This document shows, piece by piece, positions 47,077 through 55,688 of a stretch of DNA of 64,000 nt. The position numbers were made by a program, and so were the translations under genes. The notes beneath the pieces are model-generated. The model was not told the DNA's origin and made no database searches. It saw only the letters and a program-made list of their open reading frames with translations. Origin of the DNA: Hyphomicrobiales bacterium (GTDB taxonomy: Bacteria > Pseudomonadota > Alphaproteobacteria > Rhizobiales > Rhizobiaceae); contig UBPA01000018.1 of NCBI GenBank assembly GCA_900467185.1, positions 1 through 64,000 on the forward strand, given 5' to 3'. Numbering within the stretch: the stretch's first letter is position 1; each line of letters starts with the position of its first letter.

Positions 47077-48840
47077 TCAGTTCAGCGCGATGCGCGCAGC
47101 CTCGAGGCTGTCGGCGCCATGAAGGATGGCGTCGGCAAGCGCGGCCGTTTCGCCGAGCAGGTTTTCGGAAAAGAAGCGGGCAAGCGCGATGCGCTGCGGC
47201 TGGCGGCCATCGTCCACCGCGACCGCCGCCCCCTTGGCCAGCAGCACGCCTGAGAGGACGAGGCCGAAGAGGCGCTGATAGGCGGTGGCCCCGGCCAGCG
47301 CTTGCGCCAGATGTCCGCCCGCCAGTTCGGACTGGAGCCACCGCGTCGTCGTTTCCAGTTCACCGATCGCCTTGTCGAGACGTGCGGCGGTTTCGCCCCA
47401 CGCGCCCTTGTCGCCATCGGCTGCGGGAACGGCCTTCGCGATGGTGGAGAGTTCCGCGATGAGGCCGCGCACATGGGCACCGTCGCCAAGCGGCAGCTTG
47501 CGGGTGACGAGGTCGATGGCCTGGATACCGTTCGTGCCTTCGTAGATCGGCGCGATGCGCGCATCCCGCAGCAGGCGGGCGGCACCCGTTTCCTCCACGA
47601 AGCCCATGCCGCCATGAACCTGGATGCCGAGCGAGGCAACCTCGACCCCGACATCCGTCGGAAAGGATTTCGCGATCGGGGTCAGCAGCGCCGCGCGATC
47701 CTGCCAATGACGCCTCTCGTCGCCTTCGGCCTCATGGGCGCGATCGACCGCCTCCGCACAGAGATAGGTGATGGCGCGCGACCCCTGCGTCAGCGCCTTC
47801 ATGGTCAGAAGCGTGCGGGCGATATCGGGATGGTCGATGATGGGGCTGGCGGCCGTGGCGCCCGGCGCCTTGCCCTGGCGACGCTCCCGCGCATAGGCGA
47901 GCGCCCCCTGCGTGGCGGCTTCCGCCATGGCGACGCCCTGGGCGCCGACGGCAAGGCGGGCGTTGTTCATCATCGTGAACATGCAGGCGAGCCCGCGATT
48001 TTCCTCGCCGATCAGGTAACCCACGGCACCGGCCTCCGCGCCGAAACGGCCGTCGCCATAGATCATGGTGCAGGTGGGCGAGGCATGAATGCCGAGCTTC
48101 TCCTCGATCGAGTGACAGAAGAGATCGTTGCGGGCACCCAGCGTCTCGTCCTCGTTGACGATGAATTTGGGCACGAGGAACAAAGAGATGCCGCGCGTGC
48201 CCTCGGGCGCATCGGCCAGGCGGGCGAGAACGAGGTGGACGATATTGTCCGTGAAGTCGTGTTCGCCCCAGGTGATGTAGATCTTCTGCCCGAAAATCCG
48301 GTAGGTGCCGTCGTCGCGGCGTTCCGCACGGGTACGCAGCGTGCCGAGGTCGGAGCCGGCATGGGGTTCGGTCAGGTTCATCGTGCCGGTCCATTCGCCG
48401 GAGACCATCTTCGGCAGGAAGCGGGCCTTCAGGGCATCGGAACCATGCGCGGCGAGCGCTTCGGCGGCACCGGCCGTCAGCATGGGCGCGAGCGCGAACG
48501 CCATCGAACCGCCGTTCCAGATTTCCATGGCGGCGATCTGCAGACGGTGCGGCAGGCCCTGCCCGCCCGCCTCCATCGGTGCGGCAAGCCCGTTCCAGCC
48601 GGCGGCGGCCCAGGCGCGATAGATCTCCGGCCAGCCGGACGGCGAGCGGACCTCGCCATTGGCGAGCCTGGAGCCCTCCTTGTCCCCGCGCGCCGCGGCC
48701 GGCGCGATGGTCGCGTCGCAGAAGCGACCCGCCTCCCACACGACGGCCTCCACGATATCTGCATCGATGGACGCGTCGCCATCAAGGCCGGCGATATGCT
48801 TGAGCGTGAACAGAATGTCGTCCACAGGCGATGTGTACAT
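47077..48840 (-). CDS. Acyl-CoA dehydrogenase
   Basis: A 587-residue FAD enzyme, longer than a simple acyl-CoA dehydrogenase because of a C-terminal extension (about 455-587), as in the DmdC-like/long-chain group. Seen are the FAD/substrate segments 'GTMNLTEPHAGSDLGTLRT', 'ITWGEHDFTDNIVHLVLAR', and the catalytic Glu in 'IAPIYEGTNGIQAIDLVTRKLPL'. The first step of acyl-CoA oxidation, in line with the following hydratase. Substrate unknown. Confidence 0.9.
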   Translation of the reverse strand: MYTSPVDDILFTLKHIAGLDGDASIDADIVEAVVWEAGRFCDATIAPAAARGDKEGSRLANGEVRSPSGWPEIYRAWAAAGWNGLAAPMEAGGQGLPHRLQIAAMEIWNGGSMAFALAPMLTAGAAEALAAHGSDALKARFLPKMVSGEWTGTMNLTEPHAGSDLGTLRTRAERRDDGTYRIFGQKIYITWGEHDFTDNIVHLVLARLADAPEGTRGISLFLVPKFIVNEDETLGARNDLFCHSIEEKLGIHASPTCTMIYGDGRFGAEAGAVGYLIGEENRGLACMFTMMNNARLAVGAQGVAMAEAATQGALAYARERRQGKAPGATAASPIIDHPDIARTLLTMKALTQGSRAITYLCAEAVDRAHEAEGDERRHWQDRAALLTPIAKSFPTDVGVEVASLGIQVHGGMGFVEETGAARLLRDARIAPIYEGTNGIQAIDLVTRKLPLGDGAHVRGLIAELSTIAKAVPAADGDKGAWGETAARLDKAIGELETTTRWLQSELAGGHLAQALAGATAYQRLFGLVLSGVLLAKGAAVAVDDGRQPQRIALARFFSENLLGETAALADAILHGADSLEAARIALN

Positions 48841-49046
48841 GCGATTCTCCTGCCTTTGCCGGCGCCCACCCGTCTTCTCCTGCGCCGCCGGCCAAATTAT
48901 TGATTTTTACGTAAACGTCAACCGGGCTGCGCCATCGTCGTGGATGTTTTCGATCGATCGGCGCGTTTGCCCGGCGTCATTTGCCTTGCAACGAAACTGT
49001 CATAGAACAGGGATACAGCACCCTTCCGACCGCCGGATATTCCGTC

Positions 49047-50039
49047 ATGAACCTCGTTTCGCCCGACATTCCCGGCCTCGTCTGGGCCTATCGCTTCCGC
49101 CCCGGACAGGGCCGCGGCGAGCGCATCTCCGCGGATGCGCCGCTGGAGACGCTGACGGCGGACGACGGCTGGTTGTGGCTGCATCTGGCGCTGAGCGACG
49201 CGCGCACGCCGGCGCTGATCCAGAAGATCTGCGATCTGCCGGCCGACGCGCTGGCCACCCTGTCGAGCCACGACACGCAAGCCGCGATCACGACCGACGA
49301 AGCCATGGTGCACGGCACGCTGGTCGATTTCGAGCGGACCTTCGACCAGATGACGAAGACCATCGGCTGGCTGCATTTCGCGGTGACGGACAAGGTGATC
49401 GTGACGACGCGGCTGCATCCGCTGCGCAGCATCGACCGGGTCAAGGCGGCGATCGAGAAGAACCCGCGCTGTCTGCGGCCGATCGACCTGTTCGAGATGA
49501 TGGTGATCGAGTTCCAGCGCACCCTGATCGGGCTCGTGCTGGAACTGACGGAGGAACTCAACGTCATCGAGGACGAGGTCTATGGCGAGGCGGGCCACAA
49601 CGACCAGCCGCGGCTGGCACCGCTGCGCCGCACCGCCGTTCGGCTGCATCGGCACCTGCGCACGCTGCTGGCCCTTCTCAGACGCGCCGCAGCCTCCGAC
49701 GAGGACGAGGTGCCCACCGGCTTCATCGACGTCGCCGAACGCCTGACCGACCGGCTGGAAACGGTGGACCGCGATGTCTTCGCCCTGCAGGAACGCGCAC
49801 GGCTGCTGCATGAGGAGATCGACAGCAAGCTCTCCTCGGAGACCAACCGCCACCTCTACATCCTCTCGCTGATGACGGCCTTCCTGCTGCCGCCCACGCT
49901 CGTCACCGGCTTCTTCGGCATGAACACCAGCGACCTGCCGCTCGCCGGCGGTATCCACGGCACCCTCATCGCCGGCGTCTTCATCGTCATGTCCATGGCG
50001 TTTGCCTGGACGATTCTGAAACGCATCGGAATTCTCTGA
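49047..50039 (+). CDS. CorA-like (ZntB-type) metal ion transporter
   Basis: A 330-residue protein of the CorA superfamily, with a large cytoplasmic domain and two C-terminal membrane helices. The pore motif is GMN in 'GFFGMNTSDLPLAGG', followed by the last helix 'TLIAGVFIVMSMAFAWTILK'. The ZntB-like group moves Zn2+ or Cd2+, while CorA moves Mg2+; the ion is not determined. Start at 49047; the upstream frame lacks similarity. Confidence 0.88.
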   Translation: MNLVSPDIPGLVWAYRFRPGQGRGERISADAPLETLTADDGWLWLHLALSDARTPALIQKICDLPADALATLSSHDTQAAITTDEAMVHGTLVDFERTFDQMTKTIGWLHFAVTDKVIVTTRLHPLRSIDRVKAAIEKNPRCLRPIDLFEMMVIEFQRTLIGLVLELTEELNVIEDEVYGEAGHNDQPRLAPLRRTAVRLHRHLRTLLALLRRAAASDEDEVPTGFIDVAERLTDRLETVDRDVFALQERARLLHEEIDSKLSSETNRHLYILSLMTAFLLPPTLVTGFFGMNTSDLPLAGGIHGTLIAGVFIVMSMAFAWTILKRIGIL

Positions 50040-50056
50040 CGACGGGAGCAGAACGC

Positions 50057-50088
50057 AAAAAAGGCACCGGGAAACCCGATGCCTTTTC
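50057..50088. terminator. Bidirectional terminator
   Basis: aaaaggca-ccggg-aaa-cccgatgccttttc, a hairpin with A and T runs on its two sides, between convergent genes for the CorA-like transporter and the BA14K protein. Confidence 0.7.
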
Positions 50089-50114
50089 TATCATCTCGCG
50101 ACAGGCTCCGCCGA

Positions 50115-50570
50115 TCAGTACGGCGAATTGCACTGGCGGCGAGGGCCGTTGTTGGGCTGGTAGGTGTTGTCGTAGGCGCGGTAGGAGCGGTAGCGATCCT
50201 GGCACCAGGCGACGTGGCTTCCGCCGACACGGGCCGGGCGGTCGTTGTTGATGGCGCCGCCGATAATGGCACCGGTCGCAAACGCTGCGAGCGGGAACCA
50301 GACCCCGTTGTGTTCGCGGTAACCGCGGCGGCGTTCGCGATAGCCGCGATGACCGTTGTAGTAATAGGCATCGCCGCGACGATGCATGCCACGACGGCGC
50401 CAGTCGTCGCGGTCGCGATCCCGGTACTGCACGGGCTCGGCTGCATTGGCGGTCTGCACCGGCTTCTGGACCGGGATCGGCACCATGGCCTGGACGGGCA
50501 CGAAGGACGTGACGAAGAGAGCTGCCGACAGGCCGGCGGCCGAAAGGAGCTTGGCGTTGAAGAGACCCAT
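50115..50570 (-). CDS. BA14K family protein
   Basis: A 151-residue secreted protein. The signal peptide runs to about residue 28 ('LSAALFVTSFVPVQA'); then a basic Arg/Asp/Tyr-rich middle, a Gly-rich hydrophobic stretch ('LAAFATGAIIGGAI') and the BA14K ending 'WCQDRYRSYRAYDNTYQPNNGPRRQC'. BA14K was first known as a Brucella immunoreactive protein with lectin-like behaviour. GGAGG precedes the ATG. A perfect EcfG-type promoter lies upstream. Confidence 0.88.
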   Translation of the reverse strand: MGLFNAKLLSAAGLSAALFVTSFVPVQAMVPIPVQKPVQTANAAEPVQYRDRDRDDWRRRGMHRRGDAYYYNGHRGYRERRRGYREHNGVWFPLAAFATGAIIGGAINNDRPARVGGSHVAWCQDRYRSYRAYDNTYQPNNGPRRQCNSPY

Positions 50571-50629
50571 TGTTTCCTCCTTGGATTTTTATCGAACGAC
50601 GGCGGGGGCACGGCGTTTCCTGGCTTGAC

Positions 50630-50654
50630 AACGGGCGGAATCGTCATTGGTTCC
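50630..50654 (-). promoter_or_regulatory. EcfG (general stress sigma) promoter of the BA14K gene
   Basis: On the minus strand GGAAC (50654-50650), 16 bases, then CGTT (50633-50630). The -10 part lies 59 bases before the start, the same layout as the csbD promoter at 15363-15387. Confidence 0.7.
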
Positions 50655-50692
50655 CTCTGTGACGGACACATGACAAGCGCAGACGGCAGACA

Positions 50693-50711
50693 TTAACGGC
50701 GCGTTAACCAT
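50693..50711 (+). promoter_or_regulatory. CtrA-type binding site
   Basis: TTAA (50693-50696), seven bases, then TTAACCAT (50704-50711): an exact match to the CtrA consensus TTAA-N7-TTAACCAT. It lies 20 bases before the GH25 lysozyme ATG and 38 bases behind the EcfG promoter of the divergent BA14K gene. Confidence 0.65.
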
Positions 50712-50731
50712 GTGAGCGCAGCATCGTGTGC

Positions 50732-51781
50732 ATGCGAAACATCGCCCGAACCATTGCCGGCGCGTTCCATCACACCCCTCTTGGGCGCGGCCGGGCCGTG
50801 GCGTTGGGCCTTCTGATGGCGCTGAGTGCCATGCTCGCGCCGCAACGCGGCCTTGCCGTCGATCTGGAGCCTTGGAAGAAACCGGAACCGGCGCTGGTGA
50901 TCGATGCCTACGAGCTGAACGTCGTCGACTGGCAGGAGATGCTGAAGGACAAGCGGATCGCGGGTTTCGTCTCGAAAGCCTCCGATGGCCTGCCGGAGAG
51001 CTTTTCCTGCACCGGGGAGCACAAGGGCGATACCTTCGCGCACTGCAAGACGATGTGGCGCAAATATGCGGTCAGCCGCGAGCTTTACCAGACCCGTCGT
51101 CTGGTGGCGCGGGCTAGCGGATTGCTCTGGGGTGCCTATCATCTGGCGCGGCCCGGCAACCCGATCGAGCAGGCGAACCACTTCCTCGACTACGCCGAAC
51201 CCGCCGCCGACGAGCTGATGGTGCTCGACATCGAGGGCATCGACCCCGACAATTTCATGTCGCTCGAAGATGGAGAAATCTTCGCGCAGCACATCAAGAC
51301 GCGCACGGGCCGGTATCCGATGCTTTATACCAACCACTCGACCGCCCGCCACATCGCCGACCATCGCGCGCTCTACCCGATCCTCTCGCGCCTGCCGCTC
51401 TGGTATGCCCGCTACAAGCCGGGCATCCGCAACGTCTTCCCCATGGGCAACTGGGACAGCTACGCGCTCTGGCAGTTCTCCTCCGGCGCCAACTGCAACA
51501 AGCGTCGCTGTCCCTACCGCATCAGTGGAACCCTGCCCGATATCGACGTCAACGTGGCACCGATGGATGCCGCGCGGCTGAAGGCGGAATGGGCCAAGGG
51601 CGATCTGCTGCCGGCAAAGCCGCTGCCTCCGGAGCCGGCTCCGACGATCCCGGCCCTCGATCCGCCCGTCCTCATGCTCGTCTCGGCCAGCGGCACACGC
51701 CCGGCCTGCATCGGCGCGCAGGCGATCGGCGTGGACGTAATGACGACCTCCTCCATCGGCGCACGGATCGCCTCGCGGTAG
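50732..51781 (+). CDS. GH25 lysozyme-like peptidoglycan hydrolase
   Basis: A 349-residue secreted protein of glycoside hydrolase family 25. The signal peptide is 'VALGLLMALSAMLAPQRGLA'; the catalytic domain has 'VIDAYELNVVDWQEML' (first Asp) and 'MVLDIEGIDPDNFMS' (the catalytic Asp and Glu), and 'YTNHSTARHIADH', 'WYARYKPGI', 'WQFSSGANC'. A Pro-rich tail (about 285-349) follows, of unknown role. It is likely a muramidase acting on the cell wall. The ATG has no strong ribosome site; GTG 50726 is an alternative. Confidence 0.85.
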   Translation: MRNIARTIAGAFHHTPLGRGRAVALGLLMALSAMLAPQRGLAVDLEPWKKPEPALVIDAYELNVVDWQEMLKDKRIAGFVSKASDGLPESFSCTGEHKGDTFAHCKTMWRKYAVSRELYQTRRLVARASGLLWGAYHLARPGNPIEQANHFLDYAEPAADELMVLDIEGIDPDNFMSLEDGEIFAQHIKTRTGRYPMLYTNHSTARHIADHRALYPILSRLPLWYARYKPGIRNVFPMGNWDSYALWQFSSGANCNKRRCPYRISGTLPDIDVNVAPMDAARLKAEWAKGDLLPAKPLPPEPAPTIPALDPPVLMLVSASGTRPACIGAQAIGVDVMTTSSIGARIASR

Positions 51782-51874
51782 CGGTCGATCATCCCAGGCT
51801 TCTCGGAAGCGCGACGCCGTCTTCGACCCGACGGACGTCAGGTCACGGGGTCTTTGCGACGGACAGCTGCCCGT

Positions 51875-52993
51875 TCACGCCTCGATCTGCACATCCGTCA
51901 GCGGGCGCGAGCAGCAGGCGAGGATGTAGCCTTCCTCGACTTCCTCGTCGAGGATGCCGCCATTGTGGTTCATGTCGACCTCGCCCGAGATCTTCATGAC
52001 GCGGCAGGTGCCGCAGAGGCCGCTTTCGCAGGCCGCACCGATGCGCACGCCGGCGGCGCGGGCGGTCTGGAGCACCGTCTGGCCGGGGATGCACTTGGCC
52101 TCCTTGCCGGCCATGGTGAAGGTAACGGTGGGGGCGACGATCGGCTGGTCGCCATCGACCTCGCCAGCACCGGCGCGGACGGCAAGTTCGTCGACATTGG
52201 GGGCGGCGGCCGGCTGGAAGCTTTCCTCGTGGTAGCGCGCCATGTCGAAGCCGGATGCCTGCAGCATCTCGCGCACGCCGCGCATGAAGGGCTCGGGACC
52301 GCAGCAGAACACCGTGCGGGTCATGAAATCGGGCGACAGCAGCGCCACCTTGGCGGCATCGATACGGCCGCGCAGGCCGTGCCAGCCATGCCGGGGCTCG
52401 TGGCCTTCCACGACGAAGCCGAGCGACAGGTTCGGCATGCCGGGGCTGAGCGTTTCCAGTTCGGACCGGAAGAGCAGATCGTCCGGACGGCGCGCACAGG
52501 AGATAAAGGCGATATCGGTCTGCGGCGCGCAATCGGAAAACCAGCGCGTCATCGACATCATCGGCGTGATACCGGAGCCGGCGGAGACGAACAGGTATTT
52601 TTCGCCGGGATAGCGCACGAAGGAGAAGTCGCCGAGCGGGCCGAAGGCCTTCAGCGTCATGCCCGGGCGCAGGTTCTGAAACATCCAGCGCGTGCCGACA
52701 GAGGTCGCCTGCGCCTTCACCGTGACGGCGATGGAGAAGGGACGCGAAGGCGTCGAGGAGAGCGTATAGGTCCGCATCACCGGATCGTCGGCCGTCACCG
52801 GAATTTCCAGCGTGACGAACTGGCCCGGCAGGTAGCGGAACCAGCCGTCGCGATCCGACTTGAACACGAAGGTCATGACGTCGGGCGCCTCGATCGTCGC
52901 CGCGATGCATTCGAGCAGGTGCTGGCGATCGTTCCAGGGCTGCAGCTCATCGAAGTGACGAAACGGCGATGCGATGCCGATGCTCTGGCTCAT
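51875..52993 (-). CDS. gbcB: Glycine betaine monooxygenase reductase subunit GbcB
   Basis: A 372-residue reductase: FAD-binding domain ('MRTYTLSS', 'FVSAGSGITPMMS'), NAD-binding domain ('FCCGPEPFMRGVREML') and a C-terminal plant-type 2Fe-2S ferredoxin (about 290-372, 'AACESGLCGTCRVMKISG' and the distal Cys). It passes electrons from NADH to the oxygenase GbcA. One base separates it from gbcA, so the two form one operon. Confidence 0.9.
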   Translation of the reverse strand: MSQSIGIASPFRHFDELQPWNDRQHLLECIAATIEAPDVMTFVFKSDRDGWFRYLPGQFVTLEIPVTADDPVMRTYTLSSTPSRPFSIAVTVKAQATSVGTRWMFQNLRPGMTLKAFGPLGDFSFVRYPGEKYLFVSAGSGITPMMSMTRWFSDCAPQTDIAFISCARRPDDLLFRSELETLSPGMPNLSLGFVVEGHEPRHGWHGLRGRIDAAKVALLSPDFMTRTVFCCGPEPFMRGVREMLQASGFDMARYHEESFQPAAAPNVDELAVRAGAGEVDGDQPIVAPTVTFTMAGKEAKCIPGQTVLQTARAAGVRIGAACESGLCGTCRVMKISGEVDMNHNGGILDEEVEEGYILACCSRPLTDVQIEA

Positions 52994-52994
52994 G

Positions 52995-54239
52995 TCAGGC
53001 CACGCGGACGAGCGGCGCGCGGACGCCGGTCAGGCGCTCCTGCATGAAATTCGTGTACCACTCCACGAACTGCATGACGCCGCCTTCGTGCTCGGGCGAG
53101 TACGGGCCGGGCTCGTAGGCCGGCGAGCGGATGCCGAAGGCGTTTTCCTCGACGATCTGGCGGTCCTGGTCGTTGGTCTCCGTCCAGACGTGCGTCAGTT
53201 CCTCGATATTGTAATCGACGCCCTCCACGGCATCCTTGTGGACCAGCCACTTGGTGGTGACCTGCGTCAGTTCCGGCCCGAGCGGCAGCACGCGGAAGGT
53301 GATGGCATGGTCGGCCAGCACGTGGTTCCAGGTGCTCGGGTAGTGGAACATCAGCAGCGTGCCGATGTGGCTCTGGGGTACGGCGTCCGACAGGCGGCGC
53401 TTGACGGCGCGGGCGCCGGACATGGTGTAGCTCTCGGCATCCTGGATCAGCGGCATGCGCGCCACGCGGAACTGGCCCGTCGGATCGATGCGGAACTCGC
53501 TCGGCAGGCCGGAGGCTTCGCAGCGGCTCCAGTGCTCGGAGATGACGGGATCGTCCTTGGCGCCCTGCACGCCGGTGGCCGAAGGGGCCTCGGGATAGGT
53601 GCGGCAGAGTTCCGGGTGGTTGCTGGCGCAGTGGTAGCACTCGCGGTTGTTTTCCCAGACGAGCTTCCAGTTGCCCTTCTCCACGATGGTGCTCTCGAAG
53701 GCCACCTTCGTGTCCTTGAGATTGTGCGGCGCGAGGTAGGACGTGACCATGTCGCGCACGGGCGCGAAATCGAGCGGCTCGGCGGCGAGGCTGATGAAGA
53801 TGTAGCCGGCAATCGTCTCGCAGGCGACGGGCTTCAGGCCATGGGCGGACTTGTCGAAGTCCTCGCCCATCTGGCGGGCAAACATCAGCTTGCCATCCAG
53901 CTCGTAGGTCCAGTTGTGATAGGGACAGACGAGCTTGGCGGACGCGCCCTTGGCCTGGGTGCAGACGCGCGAGCCGCGGTGGCGGCAGGCATTGTGCAGG
54001 GCATGGATGGCGCCCTGACGGTCGCGGGTGATGACGACCGGATAGTCGCCGATCTGGACCGTGAAATAATTGCCGGCCTTGGGAATCTCGCAGTCATGGC
54101 CGATGAAGAGCCAGTCCTTGTACCAGATCTCCTGAAGGTCGAGCTTGTAGAGATCGGGATCTGTGTAGAATGCCTGCTCGAGGCTGTGGGTCTCGCGCCG
54201 GTTCCGGAGCGTGCGGAGCACTTCGCTGCGAAAATCCAT
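52995..54239 (-). CDS. gbcA: Glycine betaine monooxygenase oxygenase subunit GbcA
   Basis: Rieske non-heme iron oxygenase that demethylates glycine betaine to dimethylglycine and formaldehyde, the first step of betaine use. The 414-residue protein has the Rieske cluster C85-R-H87 and C105-P-Y-H108 ('NACRHRGSRVCTQA', 'LVCPYHNW') and the mononuclear iron site in 'WENNRECYHCASNHPELC'. The nearest related function is stachydrine demethylase (Stc2) of Sinorhizobium, which cannot be excluded. First gene of the pair. Confidence 0.9.
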   Translation of the reverse strand: MDFRSEVLRTLRNRRETHSLEQAFYTDPDLYKLDLQEIWYKDWLFIGHDCEIPKAGNYFTVQIGDYPVVITRDRQGAIHALHNACRHRGSRVCTQAKGASAKLVCPYHNWTYELDGKLMFARQMGEDFDKSAHGLKPVACETIAGYIFISLAAEPLDFAPVRDMVTSYLAPHNLKDTKVAFESTIVEKGNWKLVWENNRECYHCASNHPELCRTYPEAPSATGVQGAKDDPVISEHWSRCEASGLPSEFRIDPTGQFRVARMPLIQDAESYTMSGARAVKRRLSDAVPQSHIGTLLMFHYPSTWNHVLADHAITFRVLPLGPELTQVTTKWLVHKDAVEGVDYNIEELTHVWTETNDQDRQIVEENAFGIRSPAYEPGPYSPEHEGGVMQFVEWYTNFMQERLTGVRAPLVRVA

Positions 54240-54872
54240 GTTCCCGTTCCTTTATACCACGGACCCTTCCGAGGGGTCGCCATCCCGAAACCCCGTCGAG
54301 GGGCCATAGACAGGGCCGGTATGGCCGGGAAAGCCGTTTTCGCTCGCACCCGGCAACCGCCGCACCAAGACATTCACATCAAAGACCGTACCATCGACGC
54401 AAGACAGGTGTCCGGGCTCAGGGGCATCCCGCCAGGCCGACCTCGGGGTTGCTCAACCCCTTGAGAAGGCTCTGCCGGCGTCATGCTCCACCACCGTTGC
54501 GGGCGCAGCGCCGGGTTTCGACCGGCTTCCCAATTTGTCCGGATCCCTTGGAAACCGGCGCCTTGAGCCTCTCTATCTAACGCCGCGCCGGCCGATTTCA
54601 GAGGCCAAGAAGCGACACGCGATTTGAGAAAGACGACACGCGCGATCGCCGGGCATTTTTCAGGCTGCGTGTGCCGATCCTTCAAGAGAAACAACAGGAT
54701 GCGCGAAATTTGGGCAGATGTCGCTTTTCCGGTCGGGCTTGCGCATCGCAACGGCGTGCGCATTTGCGACATCGCGGACCGCGCCCCGCCCCCATGCCGA
54801 CGACAAATGGCCTGATGACGCAAGCCTCGCGCCATGGCGGGCCCGTAAAACTGACGAAAAGGAAGATCATCC
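54240..54872. other. 633-base gap upstream of gbcA
   Basis: The gap between divergent genes. A short palindrome ggggttgctcaacccc occurs at 54445-54460. Two direct copies of gacacgcg lie at 54614-54621 and 54635-54642, offset 21 bases, which is two helical turns and suits a dimeric regulator. No gene seen. Confidence 0.45.
54614..54642. promoter_or_regulatory. Direct-repeat pair, candidate regulator site
   Basis: gacacgcg at 54614-54621 and 54635-54642, spaced by two DNA turns. It lies about 230 bases before the DUF gene at 54873 and about 375 bases behind the gbcA start, so it could serve either. No known motif assigned. Confidence 0.3.
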
Positions 54873-55481
54873 ATGCTGGACCAGACCATGGCCAACCTGC
54901 GCTACTACGATGATGCCAAGGCTCCCAAGGAACAACGCGGGGGCGTGTACACGGATTACCTGCGCACGGGCCGGATCAACCGCTCGACCTCCGACGCGCG
55001 CGCCGCGCGGCACTACCTGACGCATAAGGAAGTGGCCGAGCGGACCGGGCGCAAGCTGGAAGCCGCCGGCACGCTCGCCTACGACCGCATCAACGGCTTC
55101 CACGCGTCGATCCGCTTTCCCAAGATGATCTTCCACCGCACGCTCGATGGCAGCCCGCATCTCGGCTACTGCCACGTGACGGCGGCGCGGACCAAGTTCG
55201 CGGACTACGACGATGTCCGCTGGTCGTTCTACATGGCCAATTTCTTCTGCGAGATCGGCAAGGACGAACATTTCTTCGACGATGTCCGGCGCGGATATTC
55301 GCGCATGTATTTCGCCGTCGCGATGGACCTCGACCGCGAGCAGGGCAAGCTCGTGATCAACCGCACCGTCCGCGACGGCGGCCTCCTCTTCCGCACGCAG
55401 GACCCGAAGACGGCGCTGAAGAACGTGCTGATGCTGGGCGCCCGCAACGACGCGCTGCGCACGATCATCCGCGCGCTCTGA
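54873..55481 (+). CDS. Conserved protein of unknown function (DUF6656-like)
   Basis: A 202-residue, soluble-looking protein with no signal peptide or membrane helix: 'YLRTGRINRSTSDARAARHYLTHKEVAERTGRKLEAAG' then 'VTAARTKFADYDDVRWSFYMANFFCEIGKDEHFF' and 'LKNVLMLGARNDALRTIIRAL'. I link it loosely to DUF6656, a rhizobial family, and make no functional claim. Single-gene unit. Confidence 0.7.
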   Translation: MLDQTMANLRYYDDAKAPKEQRGGVYTDYLRTGRINRSTSDARAARHYLTHKEVAERTGRKLEAAGTLAYDRINGFHASIRFPKMIFHRTLDGSPHLGYCHVTAARTKFADYDDVRWSFYMANFFCEIGKDEHFFDDVRRGYSRMYFAVAMDLDREQGKLVINRTVRDGGLLFRTQDPKTALKNVLMLGARNDALRTIIRAL

Positions 55482-55688
55482 GCCGGCGCCTCTCCCTGGA
55501 CGCGAAAGCGGGAACGACCCAGGGCGGAGACGCCGTCGCCGTTCGACACGGGCTGTTGCGTACCGTTTCCCGATAGGTCCCTGCACTTCGCGTCTTTGCT
55601 TTTTCGCACGTCGGCCCGCAAAACCGCTGCACATTCCTGCGCGATCCTTTAAGACTGCCGCTTCACCGGACGGAAGCGCGATAACGGC

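Noticed and set aside
55514-55541. GGAAC-N18-CGTC near the tsaC gene
   Set aside because: Non-consensus spacer and -10 base; no better than background.
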